From: Pseudanabaena sp. UBA1465
GTDB taxonomy: Bacteria > Cyanobacteriota > Cyanobacteriia > Pseudanabaenales > Pseudanabaenaceae
Assembly (NCBI GenBank): GCA_002325645.1
Contig: DCSN01000224.1
Location: 24,780-43,755 of the forward strand
Reading direction: 5' to 3'
Length of the DNA: 18,976 bases
Numbering within the stretch: position 1 is the first letter of the stretch; each line of letters starts with the position of its first letter. The position numbers and the translations under genes were made by a program. Of the stretch, positions 1-8,198 are shown in pieces. Under the pieces are notes generated by a model, which saw nothing but the letters and a program-made list of their open reading frames with translations, made no database searches and was not told the origin of the DNA.

Positions 1-59
1 GCCGCTTTTAAAAATATTTCTGGACTACTAACTTTGCCGCGCACCACTACGTTATTCAC
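1..59 (-). CDS. Possible start of a gene overlapping the ATPase stop (partial)
   Basis: On the minus strand a GTG codon (57-59) overlaps the TGA stop of the ATPase gene (56-58) as GTGA, the arrangement typical of translationally coupled genes. From this GTG the frame stays open for 19 codons to the window edge and reads like coding sequence (MNNVVVRGKVSSPEIFLKA). The family cannot be named from so little. No strong Shine-Dalgarno is visible, and a plus-strand frame ending at TGA 61-63 is also open here, so the call is tentative. Confidence 0.35.
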   Translation of the reverse strand, partial: MNNVVVRGKVSSPEIFLKA

Positions 60-2995
60 TTGAGATAATTGCGTTTCCGATGTCTATTTAAAAATAGTTT
101 ACGAACTTCTTCTAAACCAATCAAAATCGGTGGACAGGCTAGTAGTAGTAACCAATGCCAATTGGCTAAAGGTGCTGTGCCAAATACTTGTCTAAATGGA
201 GGAAAGTCAATGAAAGCGAATAGCGCCACACATTCCACAGAGATACCCAACCAGATCAGGCTGTTATTAGACAGTGATTGACGGAATACAGAACCCCAAT
301 CTGACCGACAGGCAAATAAATTACCCACCTGACAAGCCACAATTGCAGCTAGAGTCATCGTGGTTGCTTGGCGATAGATTGCCGTCACCGCAGGATCGGC
401 GGTGTGATTGAGAATCATCGGTGTAACCTGTTGCAAGTCCGCCAATGAATAGCCATAGCTCCACCAGACCAAGCAAAATCCCAACATTGATAAAACTGCT
501 TCGATCGCACCGAGACAGAGATAAGCCCGAAGAATGACAGGAAGATTAAGGAGAAATTCTTTCTTGGGGCGTGGTGGTCGATCCATGATTCCAGCTTCAG
601 GACTTTCTGCACCTAGTGCAAGGGCAGGAACCATATCTGTGCCTAAGTCCACCGCCAGAATTTGCAAAATCGTTAGCGCTGGGGGAATCTTGAAAGCCAC
701 CATTCCTAAAAATGGCACTACCTCTGGCACATTAGAGGCAAGGATATAGGTCATGAACTTGCGGATATTTTGATAAATAGCCCGTCCTTGCTCGATCGCC
801 ACCACAATCGTGGCAAAGTTATCATCGGTCAGCACAATATCTGCCGCTTCCCTTGCCACATCTGTACCGTTTTGTCCCATCGCAATCCCAATGTTTGCGG
901 CGCGTAAAGCAGGGGCATCATTTACCCCATCTCCTGTAACTGCCACAGTTTCGCCAACATCTTTATAAGCTTGTACCAAACGCAACTTATGCTCAGGGGA
1001 CATCCGCGCAAACACTAGTCCATGACGATATTTCACTACTTGTCGTAACTGCGCGTCGGAGAGATGTCCCATACCTTCACCCGTGACTACCCGCACTTTC
1101 TCGCCCACTAACCCAATTTGGCGGGCGATCGCTTCGGCAGTGAGTCCATAGTCCCCCGTTACCATCGTTACTTTTATGCCTGCCTGATGGCATTGGGCGA
1201 TCGCCTTAGGTACTTCATCACGCGGTGGATCGAACATGGCAACTAAACCGATAAAGATCAGATTTTGTTCTAAATCCTGTGCTTTGAGATCGATGAATTC
1301 CTGACCACCCCGACGCGCCGCCAGTCCTAATACCCGAAATCCCTGCTTGGCCAAATCATCATTGGCATGGACAACCTCCTGCCAATAATCATGGGTCAAT
1401 TCTTGATGCTCGCCATCACGCAAAATCCAATGACAATGTTTGAGAACTTCTAAGGGTGCGCCTTTGGTGAAGGCAAGATGGGGCAGTGGATCTGTCCATA
1501 ATGTCGATGCTTGCCAATCTAAAACGACGGTCATCATCAGGCGACGGGAATCAAAGGGAATTTCCCGCAAACGGGGAAATTTCTTTTGTAAATCCTCCAA
1601 GTTTAGTTCCGCTTTTGCCGCCGCGACTAAAAGAGCCGCCTCGGTGGGATCGCCAATTTCCTGCCAACGGCTAGGCGCATTCAGATGGATTAAACGCGCA
1701 TTAGAACAAAGGGCGGAACCGATGAGTAAAATTTGAGCTTTCCATGCAATTTCCGAATCCGAGGGAAGATGGACTGTGCCACTGGTGGGATCGTAGCCTG
1801 CGCCCGTGACTTCAATTAATCGATTGGTCGGCGGAGCCTTGGATGGCTCCGTAGATTTTGGATCATCATTTGGCTCTGGTTGGGTTGGCAACCACAGATA
1901 ACGCACGGTCATTTCATTTTTGGTTAATGTCCCCGTTTTATCGGTACAAATCACCGTAGTTGCACTCAGGGTTTCGACAGATGAGAGTCTTCGCACTAGA
2001 GCATTTCGCCTTGCCATCCGTTTTACGCCAAGGGCAAGGGCAAGCGTAACTGTGGGTAATAGACCTTCGGGGACATTTGCCACGATAATCCCGATCGCAA
2101 AGATAAAACTTTCGGTGACATCCATGCCAATCAGCAAATAGCTGAGCAGAAATACGGTTGCGCCCATTCCCAGTGCGATCGCGGTGATAATTCGCACGAT
2201 CCGCGCCACTTGGATTTCTAGCGTACTCGGTTCGCGCTTAACCACCGTAGTTAAATGGGCGACCTGTCCAAACTCAGTTTCTGCACCCGTCGAATAAACT
2301 ACGGCAACGGCTCGACCTGCGGCAACCGTCGAACCCGCCAAAACAAGGTTGGCAATTTCTGAGGGATTGACTTTTTCCTGTAAGGGTTGTTCCCCCTGAC
2401 GCGCTAGGGGTTTGCCAGCACGCACTGACACCGCTTCTCGCAAACGCACAGGGTAAGCATTTCGCGCCACAGGCAATGATTCCCCTGTCATTACCGAGAC
2501 ATCAAGGTATAAACTTTCGGCGGAGATTAATCGGGCATCTGCGGAAATGCGATCGCCTTCTTCCAGTTGCATGACATCGCCGCGCACTAGCTCTCGCGCA
2601 GGAATTAGCTTGAGTTCGCGATCGCGATAGACCTTGACCTGCATCGGCAATACTTTTTTCAAAGCCGATAGCGCTTTCTCGGCTTGAAACTCTTGCCAAA
2701 AGCTAAAAATGGCATTAATCCAAATCACTGACCATACAGCCCAACCCAGTTCAGGGGTGCGGGAAATAAAGGCAAGAATCCCTGCTACCCAAAGGAGCAA
2801 AGCCATAAAATGCGTCAATTGATCAGCAAAACGTAGCCACAATGAACGTTGCACAGGTTCGGGCAGTTCATTTGCGCCAAATTTTTCTAGTCTTTCTCTA
2901 GCTTCATCCTGCGATAATCCATTGGCAGCCGTACTCAGGGATTCATAGACTTCTTCCAAGGACAAAGCCCAGATTGGTTGATGTAGTGATGCCAT
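56..2995 (-). CDS. Cation-transporting P-type ATPase, P2 type with P2C-like (Na,K/H,K-ATPase) signatures
   Basis: A 979-residue membrane pump that would couple ATP hydrolysis to cation transport through a phospho-aspartate intermediate. Seen in order: an N-terminal cation-ATPase domain, two membrane segments near residues 60-100, TGES (170-173) of the actuator domain, an M4 segment with NVPEGLLPT, the phosphorylation motif DKTGTLT (Asp352), a nucleotide-binding domain, GDGVNDAP (688-695) of the HAD fold, and a C-terminal six-helix block. The M5 (SNVPEVVPF) and M6 (DLGTDMVPA) motifs resemble animal Na,K-ATPase more than SERCA-like pumps. Length is normal for the family and all catalytic motifs are intact. 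The ATG start has GGAG (3005-3008 on the plus strand) 9 nt upstream. The transported ion is not determined; Na+, K+, H+ or Ca2+ are all possible. Confidence 0.93.
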   Translation of the reverse strand: MASLHQPIWALSLEEVYESLSTAANGLSQDEARERLEKFGANELPEPVQRSLWLRFADQLTHFMALLLWVAGILAFISRTPELGWAVWSVIWINAIFSFWQEFQAEKALSALKKVLPMQVKVYRDRELKLIPARELVRGDVMQLEEGDRISADARLISAESLYLDVSVMTGESLPVARNAYPVRLREAVSVRAGKPLARQGEQPLQEKVNPSEIANLVLAGSTVAAGRAVAVVYSTGAETEFGQVAHLTTVVKREPSTLEIQVARIVRIITAIALGMGATVFLLSYLLIGMDVTESFIFAIGIIVANVPEGLLPTVTLALALGVKRMARRNALVRRLSSVETLSATTVICTDKTGTLTKNEMTVRYLWLPTQPEPNDDPKSTEPSKAPPTNRLIEVTGAGYDPTSGTVHLPSDSEIAWKAQILLIGSALCSNARLIHLNAPSRWQEIGDPTEAALLVAAAKAELNLEDLQKKFPRLREIPFDSRRLMMTVVLDWQASTLWTDPLPHLAFTKGAPLEVLKHCHWILRDGEHQELTHDYWQEVVHANDDLAKQGFRVLGLAARRGGQEFIDLKAQDLEQNLIFIGLVAMFDPPRDEVPKAIAQCHQAGIKVTMVTGDYGLTAEAIARQIGLVGEKVRVVTGEGMGHLSDAQLRQVVKYRHGLVFARMSPEHKLRLVQAYKDVGETVAVTGDGVNDAPALRAANIGIAMGQNGTDVAREAADIVLTDDNFATIVVAIEQGRAIYQNIRKFMTYILASNVPEVVPFLGMVAFKIPPALTILQILAVDLGTDMVPALALGAESPEAGIMDRPPRPKKEFLLNLPVILRAYLCLGAIEAVLSMLGFCLVWWSYGYSLADLQQVTPMILNHTADPAVTAIYRQATTMTLAAIVACQVGNLFACRSDWGSVFRQSLSNNSLIWLGISVECVALFAFIDFPPFRQVFGTAPLANWHWLLLLACPPILIGLEEVRKLFLNRHRKRNYLK

Positions 2996-3057
2996 GCTCG
3001 TCTACTCCGCTTAACTATTCAGTATGTTGCTGTAACAGAGATGAAATTAAACCTAGC

Positions 3058-3087
3058 ATTAGATGCGTTGTCGAAATCTTAAATCAA
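3058..3087 (-). promoter_or_regulatory. Candidate promoter of the ATPase gene
   Basis: Read on the minus strand, TTGATT (3082-3087) and TCTAAT (3058-3063) are separated by 18 bp, a reasonable sigma70-type pair. It would leave a leader of roughly 55-60 nt before the ATG at 2995. This is based on matches by eye only. Confidence 0.3.
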
Positions 3088-3109
3088 ACCGACAGATTGA
3101 TCTTTTAAA

Positions 3110-3144
3110 GAGATGTAGTGCGAGCAAAGCTCGCGCTACATCTC
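3110..3144. repeat. 16-bp-arm hairpin in the divergent ATPase/dnaX region
   Basis: GAGATGTAGTGCGAGC (3110-3125) and GCTCGCGCTACATCTC (3129-3144) form an inverted repeat with a 3-nt AAA loop and one G-T mismatch. It lies between divergent genes, where a terminator is not expected, and its right arm ends about 22 bp before the dnaX -10 box. It could be a dispersed palindromic repeat, an operator, or a terminator for an unrecognised transcript. Confidence 0.8.
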
Positions 3145-3166
3145 CTCAATGCGTAAGACTCAAAGG

Positions 3167-3172
3167 TATAAT
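3167..3172 (+). promoter_or_regulatory. Candidate -10 box of dnaX
   Basis: A perfect TATAAT lies 42 bp before the dnaX ATG and would give a leader of about 35 nt. No good -35 hexamer is found 16-18 bp upstream. That stretch begins at the end of the hairpin's right arm, so an activator, or the palindrome itself, may matter. Confidence 0.45.
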
Positions 3173-3213
3173 GATATATTCGACCAGCACTGCCTGATCA
3201 TTACCGTGTTCCT

Positions 3214-5607
3214 ATGGGCTATGAGCCTTTACATCACAAATATCGCCCCCAAATCTTCGCGGATTTGGTCGGTCAAGAGGCGATCGCGCATACCCTTACC
3301 AATGCCTTAAATACTAAGCGCATTGCTCCTGCGTATCTATTTACTGGGGCAAGGGGGACTGGTAAAACATCGAGTGCGCGGATCATGGCAAAGTCGCTCA
3401 ATTGCCTAAGTTCTGACAGTCCAACGCCTCATCCCTGCGGCAAGTGTGAGTTATGCCATAGCATTGCCAATGGTAATGCCTTGGATATTACGGAAATCGA
3501 CGCGGCAAGTAATACGGGGGTTGATAATATCCGCGAATTAATCGAACGCGCCCAGTTTGCGCCAGTTAAGGCAAGGTTTAAGGTTTACATCATTGATGAA
3601 TGCTTGACTGGCGATACCCTTGTACAGACTGATACAGGTTTAATGCGTATTGACGATCAAGATTTATTAGGTAAACAGGTTTTAAGTTACAACGAAAAAT
3701 CTGCTCAATGGGAATATAAAAAAGTTTTACGTTGGTTAGATCGTGGTATAAAACCCACATTGATTATTAAAACCAATCAGCGATCGCTGCAATGCACAGG
3801 TAATCATTTAATCAGGACCGAATCAGGATGGACAGCAGCAAGCAATATCAAAGTTGGGATGAACATATTGTCTCCTGTACCTGTGGAACTATCTCCTCAA
3901 TGGCATACAAATTTGGAGAGGGTCGAATCTGTAACAGTCGTTGGTGATGAGCCAGTTTATGACATTGAAGTAGAAGATAATCATAACTTTGTCGCTAATG
4001 GTCTGTTAGTTCATAACTGCCATATGTTAAGCACCGCAGCCTTTAACGCACTTCTCAAAACCCTCGAAGAACCGCCCGATCGCGTAACTTTTATACTCGC
4101 GACAACCGACCCGCAGCGCGTATTACCGACAATCATTTCCCGTTGTCAGCGTTTTGATTTTCGACGAATTCCTCTAGATGCGATGGTGAAGCATTTAGGG
4201 AAGATTGCCGCCAATGAGAATATTAATATTCATATTGAAGCTTTAACTCTAGTCGCGCAGATTGCACAGGGAGGACTGCGGGATGCGGAATCGCTGCTCG
4301 ATCAATTAAGTTTATTAGATGGAGAGATTACGGTTGAGGCGGTTTGGGATTTGGTGGGATCGGTTCCAGAGCAGGATTTGCTGTCACTAATTGAGGCGAT
4401 CGCCGCCGATCATTCCACGCAGTTAATTGATTATGTGCGGCGGATTATGGATCGGGGGCGCGAACCTTTGATCGTGTTGCAGAACTTGGCGAATGTCTAT
4501 CGGGATTTATTGATAGCAAAAACCGCAAGCGATCGCAGTGATTTAGTTGCTATGACTAGCTCAGGTTGGGAACGACTAGTGCAACTGGCTCAAACTTTAC
4601 TAGTGCCAAATATTTTATTAGGTCAACAGCATCTACGCGCCGCCGAGTTACAGATCCGTAATTCTACCCAACCACGTTTATGGCTGGAAGTTACCCTGAT
4701 GGGGTTATTACCTTCAGCACAGGCAGCGCAATCGCAATCTCCTCATCCATCTACAAATCAACAATTCATTCCATCTCGAAATATTGCGACAACTCCGCCT
4801 ATAAACCAAGCTCCGAAAGCTAATCCTGTTACACAAATTCCACTGTCACCAAAACAGGAGGTGGCAAATCCTCCAATAGCACAGGTATCCGAACCACCTA
4901 TCAATTTAGTTAGTGCAATTAATTCCACTAACTCAACAGCAACTTCACCTATTGCTGAAACGCCAATTTCATCGGGAAATGATGATTTTGAGAATATCGC
5001 TTCGGTTGGATACGATCTTGATCAGATGTGGCAAAGTGTTTTGTCAGTACTGCCAACACCTACGAAATCAGTCTTTATCCAAATACAGGCGCATATTCTA
5101 AGCATCGATAGTGGAAGTATTAAGATTGGCTTGGCTGGAAAGCGTGATGAAACCACTAAACATATTGTGGTTCAGAAGCGCCCAGAGCTAGAGGAAGTTT
5201 TTGCGAGGGTTTTGCAACGCCCAATTAAGGTAATGTTTACCTTTGTCAATACGCCCCAACAGGCTGAGCCAGTCAAAATTTCTGCGCCTCTGCCCTATTC
5301 ACCAGCGATCGCACCCCTGCCTCCTGCCCCAATTTCACAGCCAATTTCACAACCATTACCTAGCCCAGTAAGCCAGAATCCTACAGCGATCGCGCCAACC
5401 GTTCCATCTGCATCCACTCCATCTCCAGCACCACCAGCACCACCTATTGCCGTTGCTCAAACGAAGGGATATGTTGGTTTATCAGAAGATGATCGGGTTG
5501 TTAAAAATTTAGCAGAGCTTTTTAATGGACAGATTATTGATCTTGATGAAGAACCTGCTAACGAGCAAGGTTCTGGAGAAAGCGTTGTGGAGACAGTTGA
5601 CGAATGA
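3214..5607 (+). CDS. dnaX: DNA polymerase III subunit gamma/tau (DnaX) precursor with in-frame mini-intein
   Basis: The clamp-loader AAA+ ATPase that loads the sliding clamp and organises the replisome. The 797-residue precursor becomes 658 residues after splicing, a normal size for a cyanobacterial DnaX. Seen: the N-terminal YEPLHHKYRPQ signature, Walker A GARGTGKT (45-52), zinc-site cysteines 64, 75, 78 and 81, Walker B VYIIDE (ending at residue 129), the intein (130-268), then the extein resuming CHMLS. The AAA+ sensor region follows, with a helical domain III, a long Pro/Ser/Thr-rich linker, and a C-terminal conserved block near LSEDDRVVKNLAELFNG. No E. coli-like A-AAA-AAG slippery site was noticed, so a short gamma form by frameshifting is not supported. 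The start is ATG with no strong Shine-Dalgarno. The 3' end overlaps the convergent oxidoreductase gene by 50 bp. Confidence 0.96.
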   Translation: MGYEPLHHKYRPQIFADLVGQEAIAHTLTNALNTKRIAPAYLFTGARGTGKTSSARIMAKSLNCLSSDSPTPHPCGKCELCHSIANGNALDITEIDAASNTGVDNIRELIERAQFAPVKARFKVYIIDECLTGDTLVQTDTGLMRIDDQDLLGKQVLSYNEKSAQWEYKKVLRWLDRGIKPTLIIKTNQRSLQCTGNHLIRTESGWTAASNIKVGMNILSPVPVELSPQWHTNLERVESVTVVGDEPVYDIEVEDNHNFVANGLLVHNCHMLSTAAFNALLKTLEEPPDRVTFILATTDPQRVLPTIISRCQRFDFRRIPLDAMVKHLGKIAANENINIHIEALTLVAQIAQGGLRDAESLLDQLSLLDGEITVEAVWDLVGSVPEQDLLSLIEAIAADHSTQLIDYVRRIMDRGREPLIVLQNLANVYRDLLIAKTASDRSDLVAMTSSGWERLVQLAQTLLVPNILLGQQHLRAAELQIRNSTQPRLWLEVTLMGLLPSAQAAQSQSPHPSTNQQFIPSRNIATTPPINQAPKANPVTQIPLSPKQEVANPPIAQVSEPPINLVSAINSTNSTATSPIAETPISSGNDDFENIASVGYDLDQMWQSVLSVLPTPTKSVFIQIQAHILSIDSGSIKIGLAGKRDETTKHIVVQKRPELEEVFARVLQRPIKVMFTFVNTPQQAEPVKISAPLPYSPAIAPLPPAPISQPISQPLPSPVSQNPTAIAPTVPSASTPSPAPPAPPIAVAQTKGYVGLSEDDRVVKNLAELFNGQIIDLDEEPANEQGSGESVVETVDE
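3601..4017 (+). other. DnaX mini-intein (139 residues, no homing endonuclease)
   Basis: A self-splicing HINT-domain insertion covering precursor residues 130-268. The first residue is Cys (CLTGDTLV, block A). Block B has the TxxH motif as TGNH (precursor 195-198, intein 66-69). Block F reads VYDIEVEDNHNF and block G ends in His-Asn, followed by Cys as the +1 extein residue. All four chemically required positions are therefore present: Cys1, block-B His, penultimate His with terminal Asn, and Cys+1. Only about 50 residues separate blocks B and F and none resembles a LAGLIDADG endonuclease, so it is a natural mini-intein. It splits Walker B between Glu and Cys-His, so DnaX should be inactive until spliced. 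It contains a HIP1 octamer (3780-3787), which suggests long residence. Confidence 0.95.
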
Positions 5608-6742
5608 TCTCATCGGGTTTGCCTGTGACATGAGCCGCAAATCTTTGGGCTAAGGGTAAAGCATAAACCGTCGGACTGGTGAATCCTGAGAATAAATGCA
5701 GATTGGCATATTCCTGAACTGCACCAATCAGAGGCAAATTATCATTGCTAAAGGCAACCAAACAATGCCGCCATTTCCCCTGAAGTGCTGCTACTTTTGG
5801 CAAAATTTTACCTACAGAGTCGCGAATATTTGCTTCACTTTGCACAGGATCGATCGCGGCGTAAGGGTCAGTCAATACGCGGCTCAATTGTCCAAACCTA
5901 ACACGACTATCTAAAAATTGAATTGCACCTGCATCAATGGAAGGTGATAACAGTTCCTGACCCGAAGTATCCCAAAGATGATCTTTTTCTGCTTCGGTAG
6001 TGGTTGCTTCTAACTGATAGCGGGTAGAATCCGCAGGCATGACCATTGCTTGCATTTTTAGATCAACGGGTTCCGTGTCGATCGCTTCGGCATGGGTGAA
6101 ATAGATTCTGGCGTTAATACCTGAAGCCTTGAGTAAGGCGCGAGACAATCCTCCCGCACAAACCGCAACTTGAGCCGAGTAGAAGTCTCCCTCCTTTGTG
6201 TTTACACCCACAACGCGATCGCCTTCAATCAAAAAGTTCTCCACTTTGGCATAGACAGTTTTGCCGCCTAATTTTGTAAATGCCTGACTACAAGCAGTTA
6301 CAAAACAATCGAGGTTAATATGGGCATGGGGGAAGAGTAACGCGCCGCCGATTCCTTGCTGATTTAGTAAAGGTTCACGTTCATGGGCTTCTTGAGCATT
6401 AAGTAATGTTGGCGCGATCGCGCAATTAGTATACTGAGCGAGAATGGATTGCGGATTGACCTCAGGATCAATGGTGAGCAAAAGATCTAATTCGCGAAAT
6501 TCCGTATCCATCCCTAATTCTTGAGATAGATTACGTTGTCGAGCAATTCCTGCTTGACTAAGCTGATGGGTTAGGGGAGTGGTACTGCTCCAATAGGAAA
6601 TGCCACCATAGCCGAGACTACTGGAACCTTGGAGTTGTGGATGTTGTTCAATCAGAAATACGGAACATCCTGCTTTTTGGAGTTCATAGGCTAGAGCTAT
6701 ACCTGTAATTCCACCACCGATAACGATCCAATCACGCATCAT
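5558..6742 (-). CDS. FAD-dependent oxidoreductase, DAO (D-amino-acid/glycine oxidase) family
   Basis: A 394-residue soluble flavoprotein expected to oxidise an amine or amino acid. The N-terminus WIVIGGGITGIALAYELQ holds the Rossmann GxGxxG (9-14) for FAD, followed by an acidic strand end (IEQ). The C-terminal part (CLVAFSNDNLPLIGAVQEYANLHLFSGF) matches the second FAD-contacting segment of the DAO fold, where a P-x-I-G motif is typical. There is no signal peptide and length is normal. The start is ATGATG: 6742 is taken, 6739 is equally possible. Its first bases overlap the end of mgdA by 11 nt, so it is the second gene of an operon and probably translationally coupled. Its 3' end overlaps dnaX by 50 bp. 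The substrate cannot be assigned; glycine oxidase-like is only the nearest family description. Confidence 0.85.
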   Translation of the reverse strand: MMRDWIVIGGGITGIALAYELQKAGCSVFLIEQHPQLQGSSSLGYGGISYWSSTTPLTHQLSQAGIARQRNLSQELGMDTEFRELDLLLTIDPEVNPQSILAQYTNCAIAPTLLNAQEAHEREPLLNQQGIGGALLFPHAHINLDCFVTACSQAFTKLGGKTVYAKVENFLIEGDRVVGVNTKEGDFYSAQVAVCAGGLSRALLKASGINARIYFTHAEAIDTEPVDLKMQAMVMPADSTRYQLEATTTEAEKDHLWDTSGQELLSPSIDAGAIQFLDSRVRFGQLSRVLTDPYAAIDPVQSEANIRDSVGKILPKVAALQGKWRHCLVAFSNDNLPLIGAVQEYANLHLFSGFTSPTVYALPLAQRFAAHVTGKPDEIIRQLSPQRFLQNLAR

Positions 6743-8120
6743 TTTTTACCTCTGCTTTTACCTCTTCTAATTCTATCCCTTCAAGCAAGTTGCCAATAGT
6801 CGCTTGACGCTGGGTTTTTACCCATTTTAACTGCTTGGGAATAATACACATCCGTAAAGTGACACTCACAATTACAGGAATATAATGCAGCATAAAGATC
6901 ATTCCCGAAATTGTTTGCCCGATCGCTGATGACCATGAGACTTTGTAGGAACTACGGATACCAAAAGCCATCGTCACGGCGGCGAGGGTCATCGAAAAGG
7001 CAGCGATCGGGGGCAGCATGGGAGTTTGCTTGAGGGCGATCGCGGCGATCGTATCGGGAATAAAGGCTACTGGTAGCAAATATTGATTGATCAAGAACAA
7101 GGTCGCGTCAAAGGTTTTAGCAAAGCCCATCCGATTGCTGATGAGCAAGCTCCCATAGTCGAGATAGCGCTGAAATCCGCCTTCCACCCAACGATTGCGC
7201 TGATGCCATAGCTGTTTAAAATTAATTACACCTTCTTCTTCCACCGCAGGGAAATTTAGACAGGCGATATCCCATTGGGTTAAATGGAGCCGAATCGTCA
7301 AATCAAGATCATCGGTAATAGTTTGCTCATTCCATCCGCCGCAATCATTGAGCGCAGTACGGCGCACAAATTGACCATTGCCGCGCAGTTCGCCCATGCC
7401 ACCCACGCGCACCCGCAAATCCTGTAAATACAGATCTAAAGCCTGTTCCGATGCTTGCCCACCAGTCCACCAGTTTTCTGTAGCATTGGCGATCGCTTTT
7501 CGTAATTGCACTGCACCAATTTTTGATTGCTGGAATACAGGTACAAGCGATCGCAATACATCATGGGGAACTTGAGCATCAGCATCAAATACACCGATAA
7601 TATCGCCCTTAGTTAAAGCTAAGACTTGGTTTAATGCACCCGACTTACCGCCTTGAGCCTCGTCACCGCGTCGTAAAGTTTTTAATTGCGGATACTTTTG
7701 CTTGAGAATGTTCAAAACCTCAGAAGTGCGATCGCTGCTATTGTCATCTACAATCCAAACTTCAAAGCGATCGCTAGGATAGTCAAGTTGACAAAGATTT
7801 TTAACCAAATTTCCAATCACTGCCTCCTCATTTTTTGCTGAAACTAAGAGAGAGAAAAATGGTAATTCGGGTAATTCTAAAGAATGTCTATTTTGATTGT
7901 TTTGATTATGTTTAGAGTCGGTGGCGATGGTTGGTAAAGGTGGCGCAAAAATTAAGCGCAAAGCATGAATACCAAATAATCCTAGTAGCACCCATCGCCC
8001 CCAAGAGGCAAAATGCAAACCAATTGTTACTCCATAAACAATGATTAAGATAATGATCGTCTTGAGTCTACGGCGATCGCCTCCTGACTGAAGGCTGCTA
8101 AGAAATTCCGTTTCGGGCAT
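6732..8120 (-). CDS. mgdA: Family 2 glycosyltransferase, probable beta-monoglucosyldiacylglycerol synthase
   Basis: Probably transfers glucose from UDP-glucose to diacylglycerol, the first step of galactolipid synthesis in cyanobacteria, at the membrane. The 462 residues hold two N-terminal membrane segments (about 20-60), then a GT-A catalytic domain with VDDNSSD (Asp125/126), the metal-binding DAD (179-181), GELRGNGQFVRR, the catalytic TDDLD (269-273) and QRNRW (307-311), followed by several C-terminal membrane segments (about 330-430). The text around GGWNEQTITDDLDLTIRLHL and the C-terminal KQLKWVKT strongly recalls Synechocystis MgdA (Sll1377); that comparison is from memory. Other membrane GT2 enzymes share the catalytic motifs, so the acceptor is inferred. 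It is the first gene of an operon with the downstream oxidoreductase. Six HIP1 octamers were counted within it. Confidence 0.85.
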   Translation of the reverse strand: MPETEFLSSLQSGGDRRRLKTIIILIIVYGVTIGLHFASWGRWVLLGLFGIHALRLIFAPPLPTIATDSKHNQNNQNRHSLELPELPFFSLLVSAKNEEAVIGNLVKNLCQLDYPSDRFEVWIVDDNSSDRTSEVLNILKQKYPQLKTLRRGDEAQGGKSGALNQVLALTKGDIIGVFDADAQVPHDVLRSLVPVFQQSKIGAVQLRKAIANATENWWTGGQASEQALDLYLQDLRVRVGGMGELRGNGQFVRRTALNDCGGWNEQTITDDLDLTIRLHLTQWDIACLNFPAVEEEGVINFKQLWHQRNRWVEGGFQRYLDYGSLLISNRMGFAKTFDATLFLINQYLLPVAFIPDTIAAIALKQTPMLPPIAAFSMTLAAVTMAFGIRSSYKVSWSSAIGQTISGMIFMLHYIPVIVSVTLRMCIIPKQLKWVKTQRQATIGNLLEGIELEEVKAEVKNDA

Positions 8121-8155
8121 TGGAAGTTTTAATGTATTACGAAATATTTGGCTTG

Positions 8156-8185
8156 AATATAATCAGGATACCGCTTTTTAAGCAA
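8156..8185 (-). promoter_or_regulatory. Candidate promoter of the mgdA operon
   Basis: Minus-strand TTGCTT (8180-8185) and TATATT (8156-8161) are separated by 18 bp, about 35 bp before the mgdA start at 8120. The match to sigma70-type boxes is fair and made by eye. Confidence 0.35.
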
Positions 8186-8198
8186 GCGAGGTATAGAG

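Noticed and set aside
1440..1736. 98-codon plus-strand ORF opposite the ATPase
   Set aside because: Lies wholly antisense to the conserved P-type ATPase nucleotide-binding domain and shows no motif or ribosome site.
3601..4017. Group I/II intron or reading error as explanation of the dnaX insertion
   Set aside because: The insertion is in frame, fully translated, and carries HINT blocks A, B, F and G with the splicing residues; an intein fits completely.
3214..5607. Programmed frameshift for a short gamma form of DnaX
   Set aside because: No clear X-XXY-YYZ slippery heptamer followed by a stem-loop was found at the end of the ATPase region.
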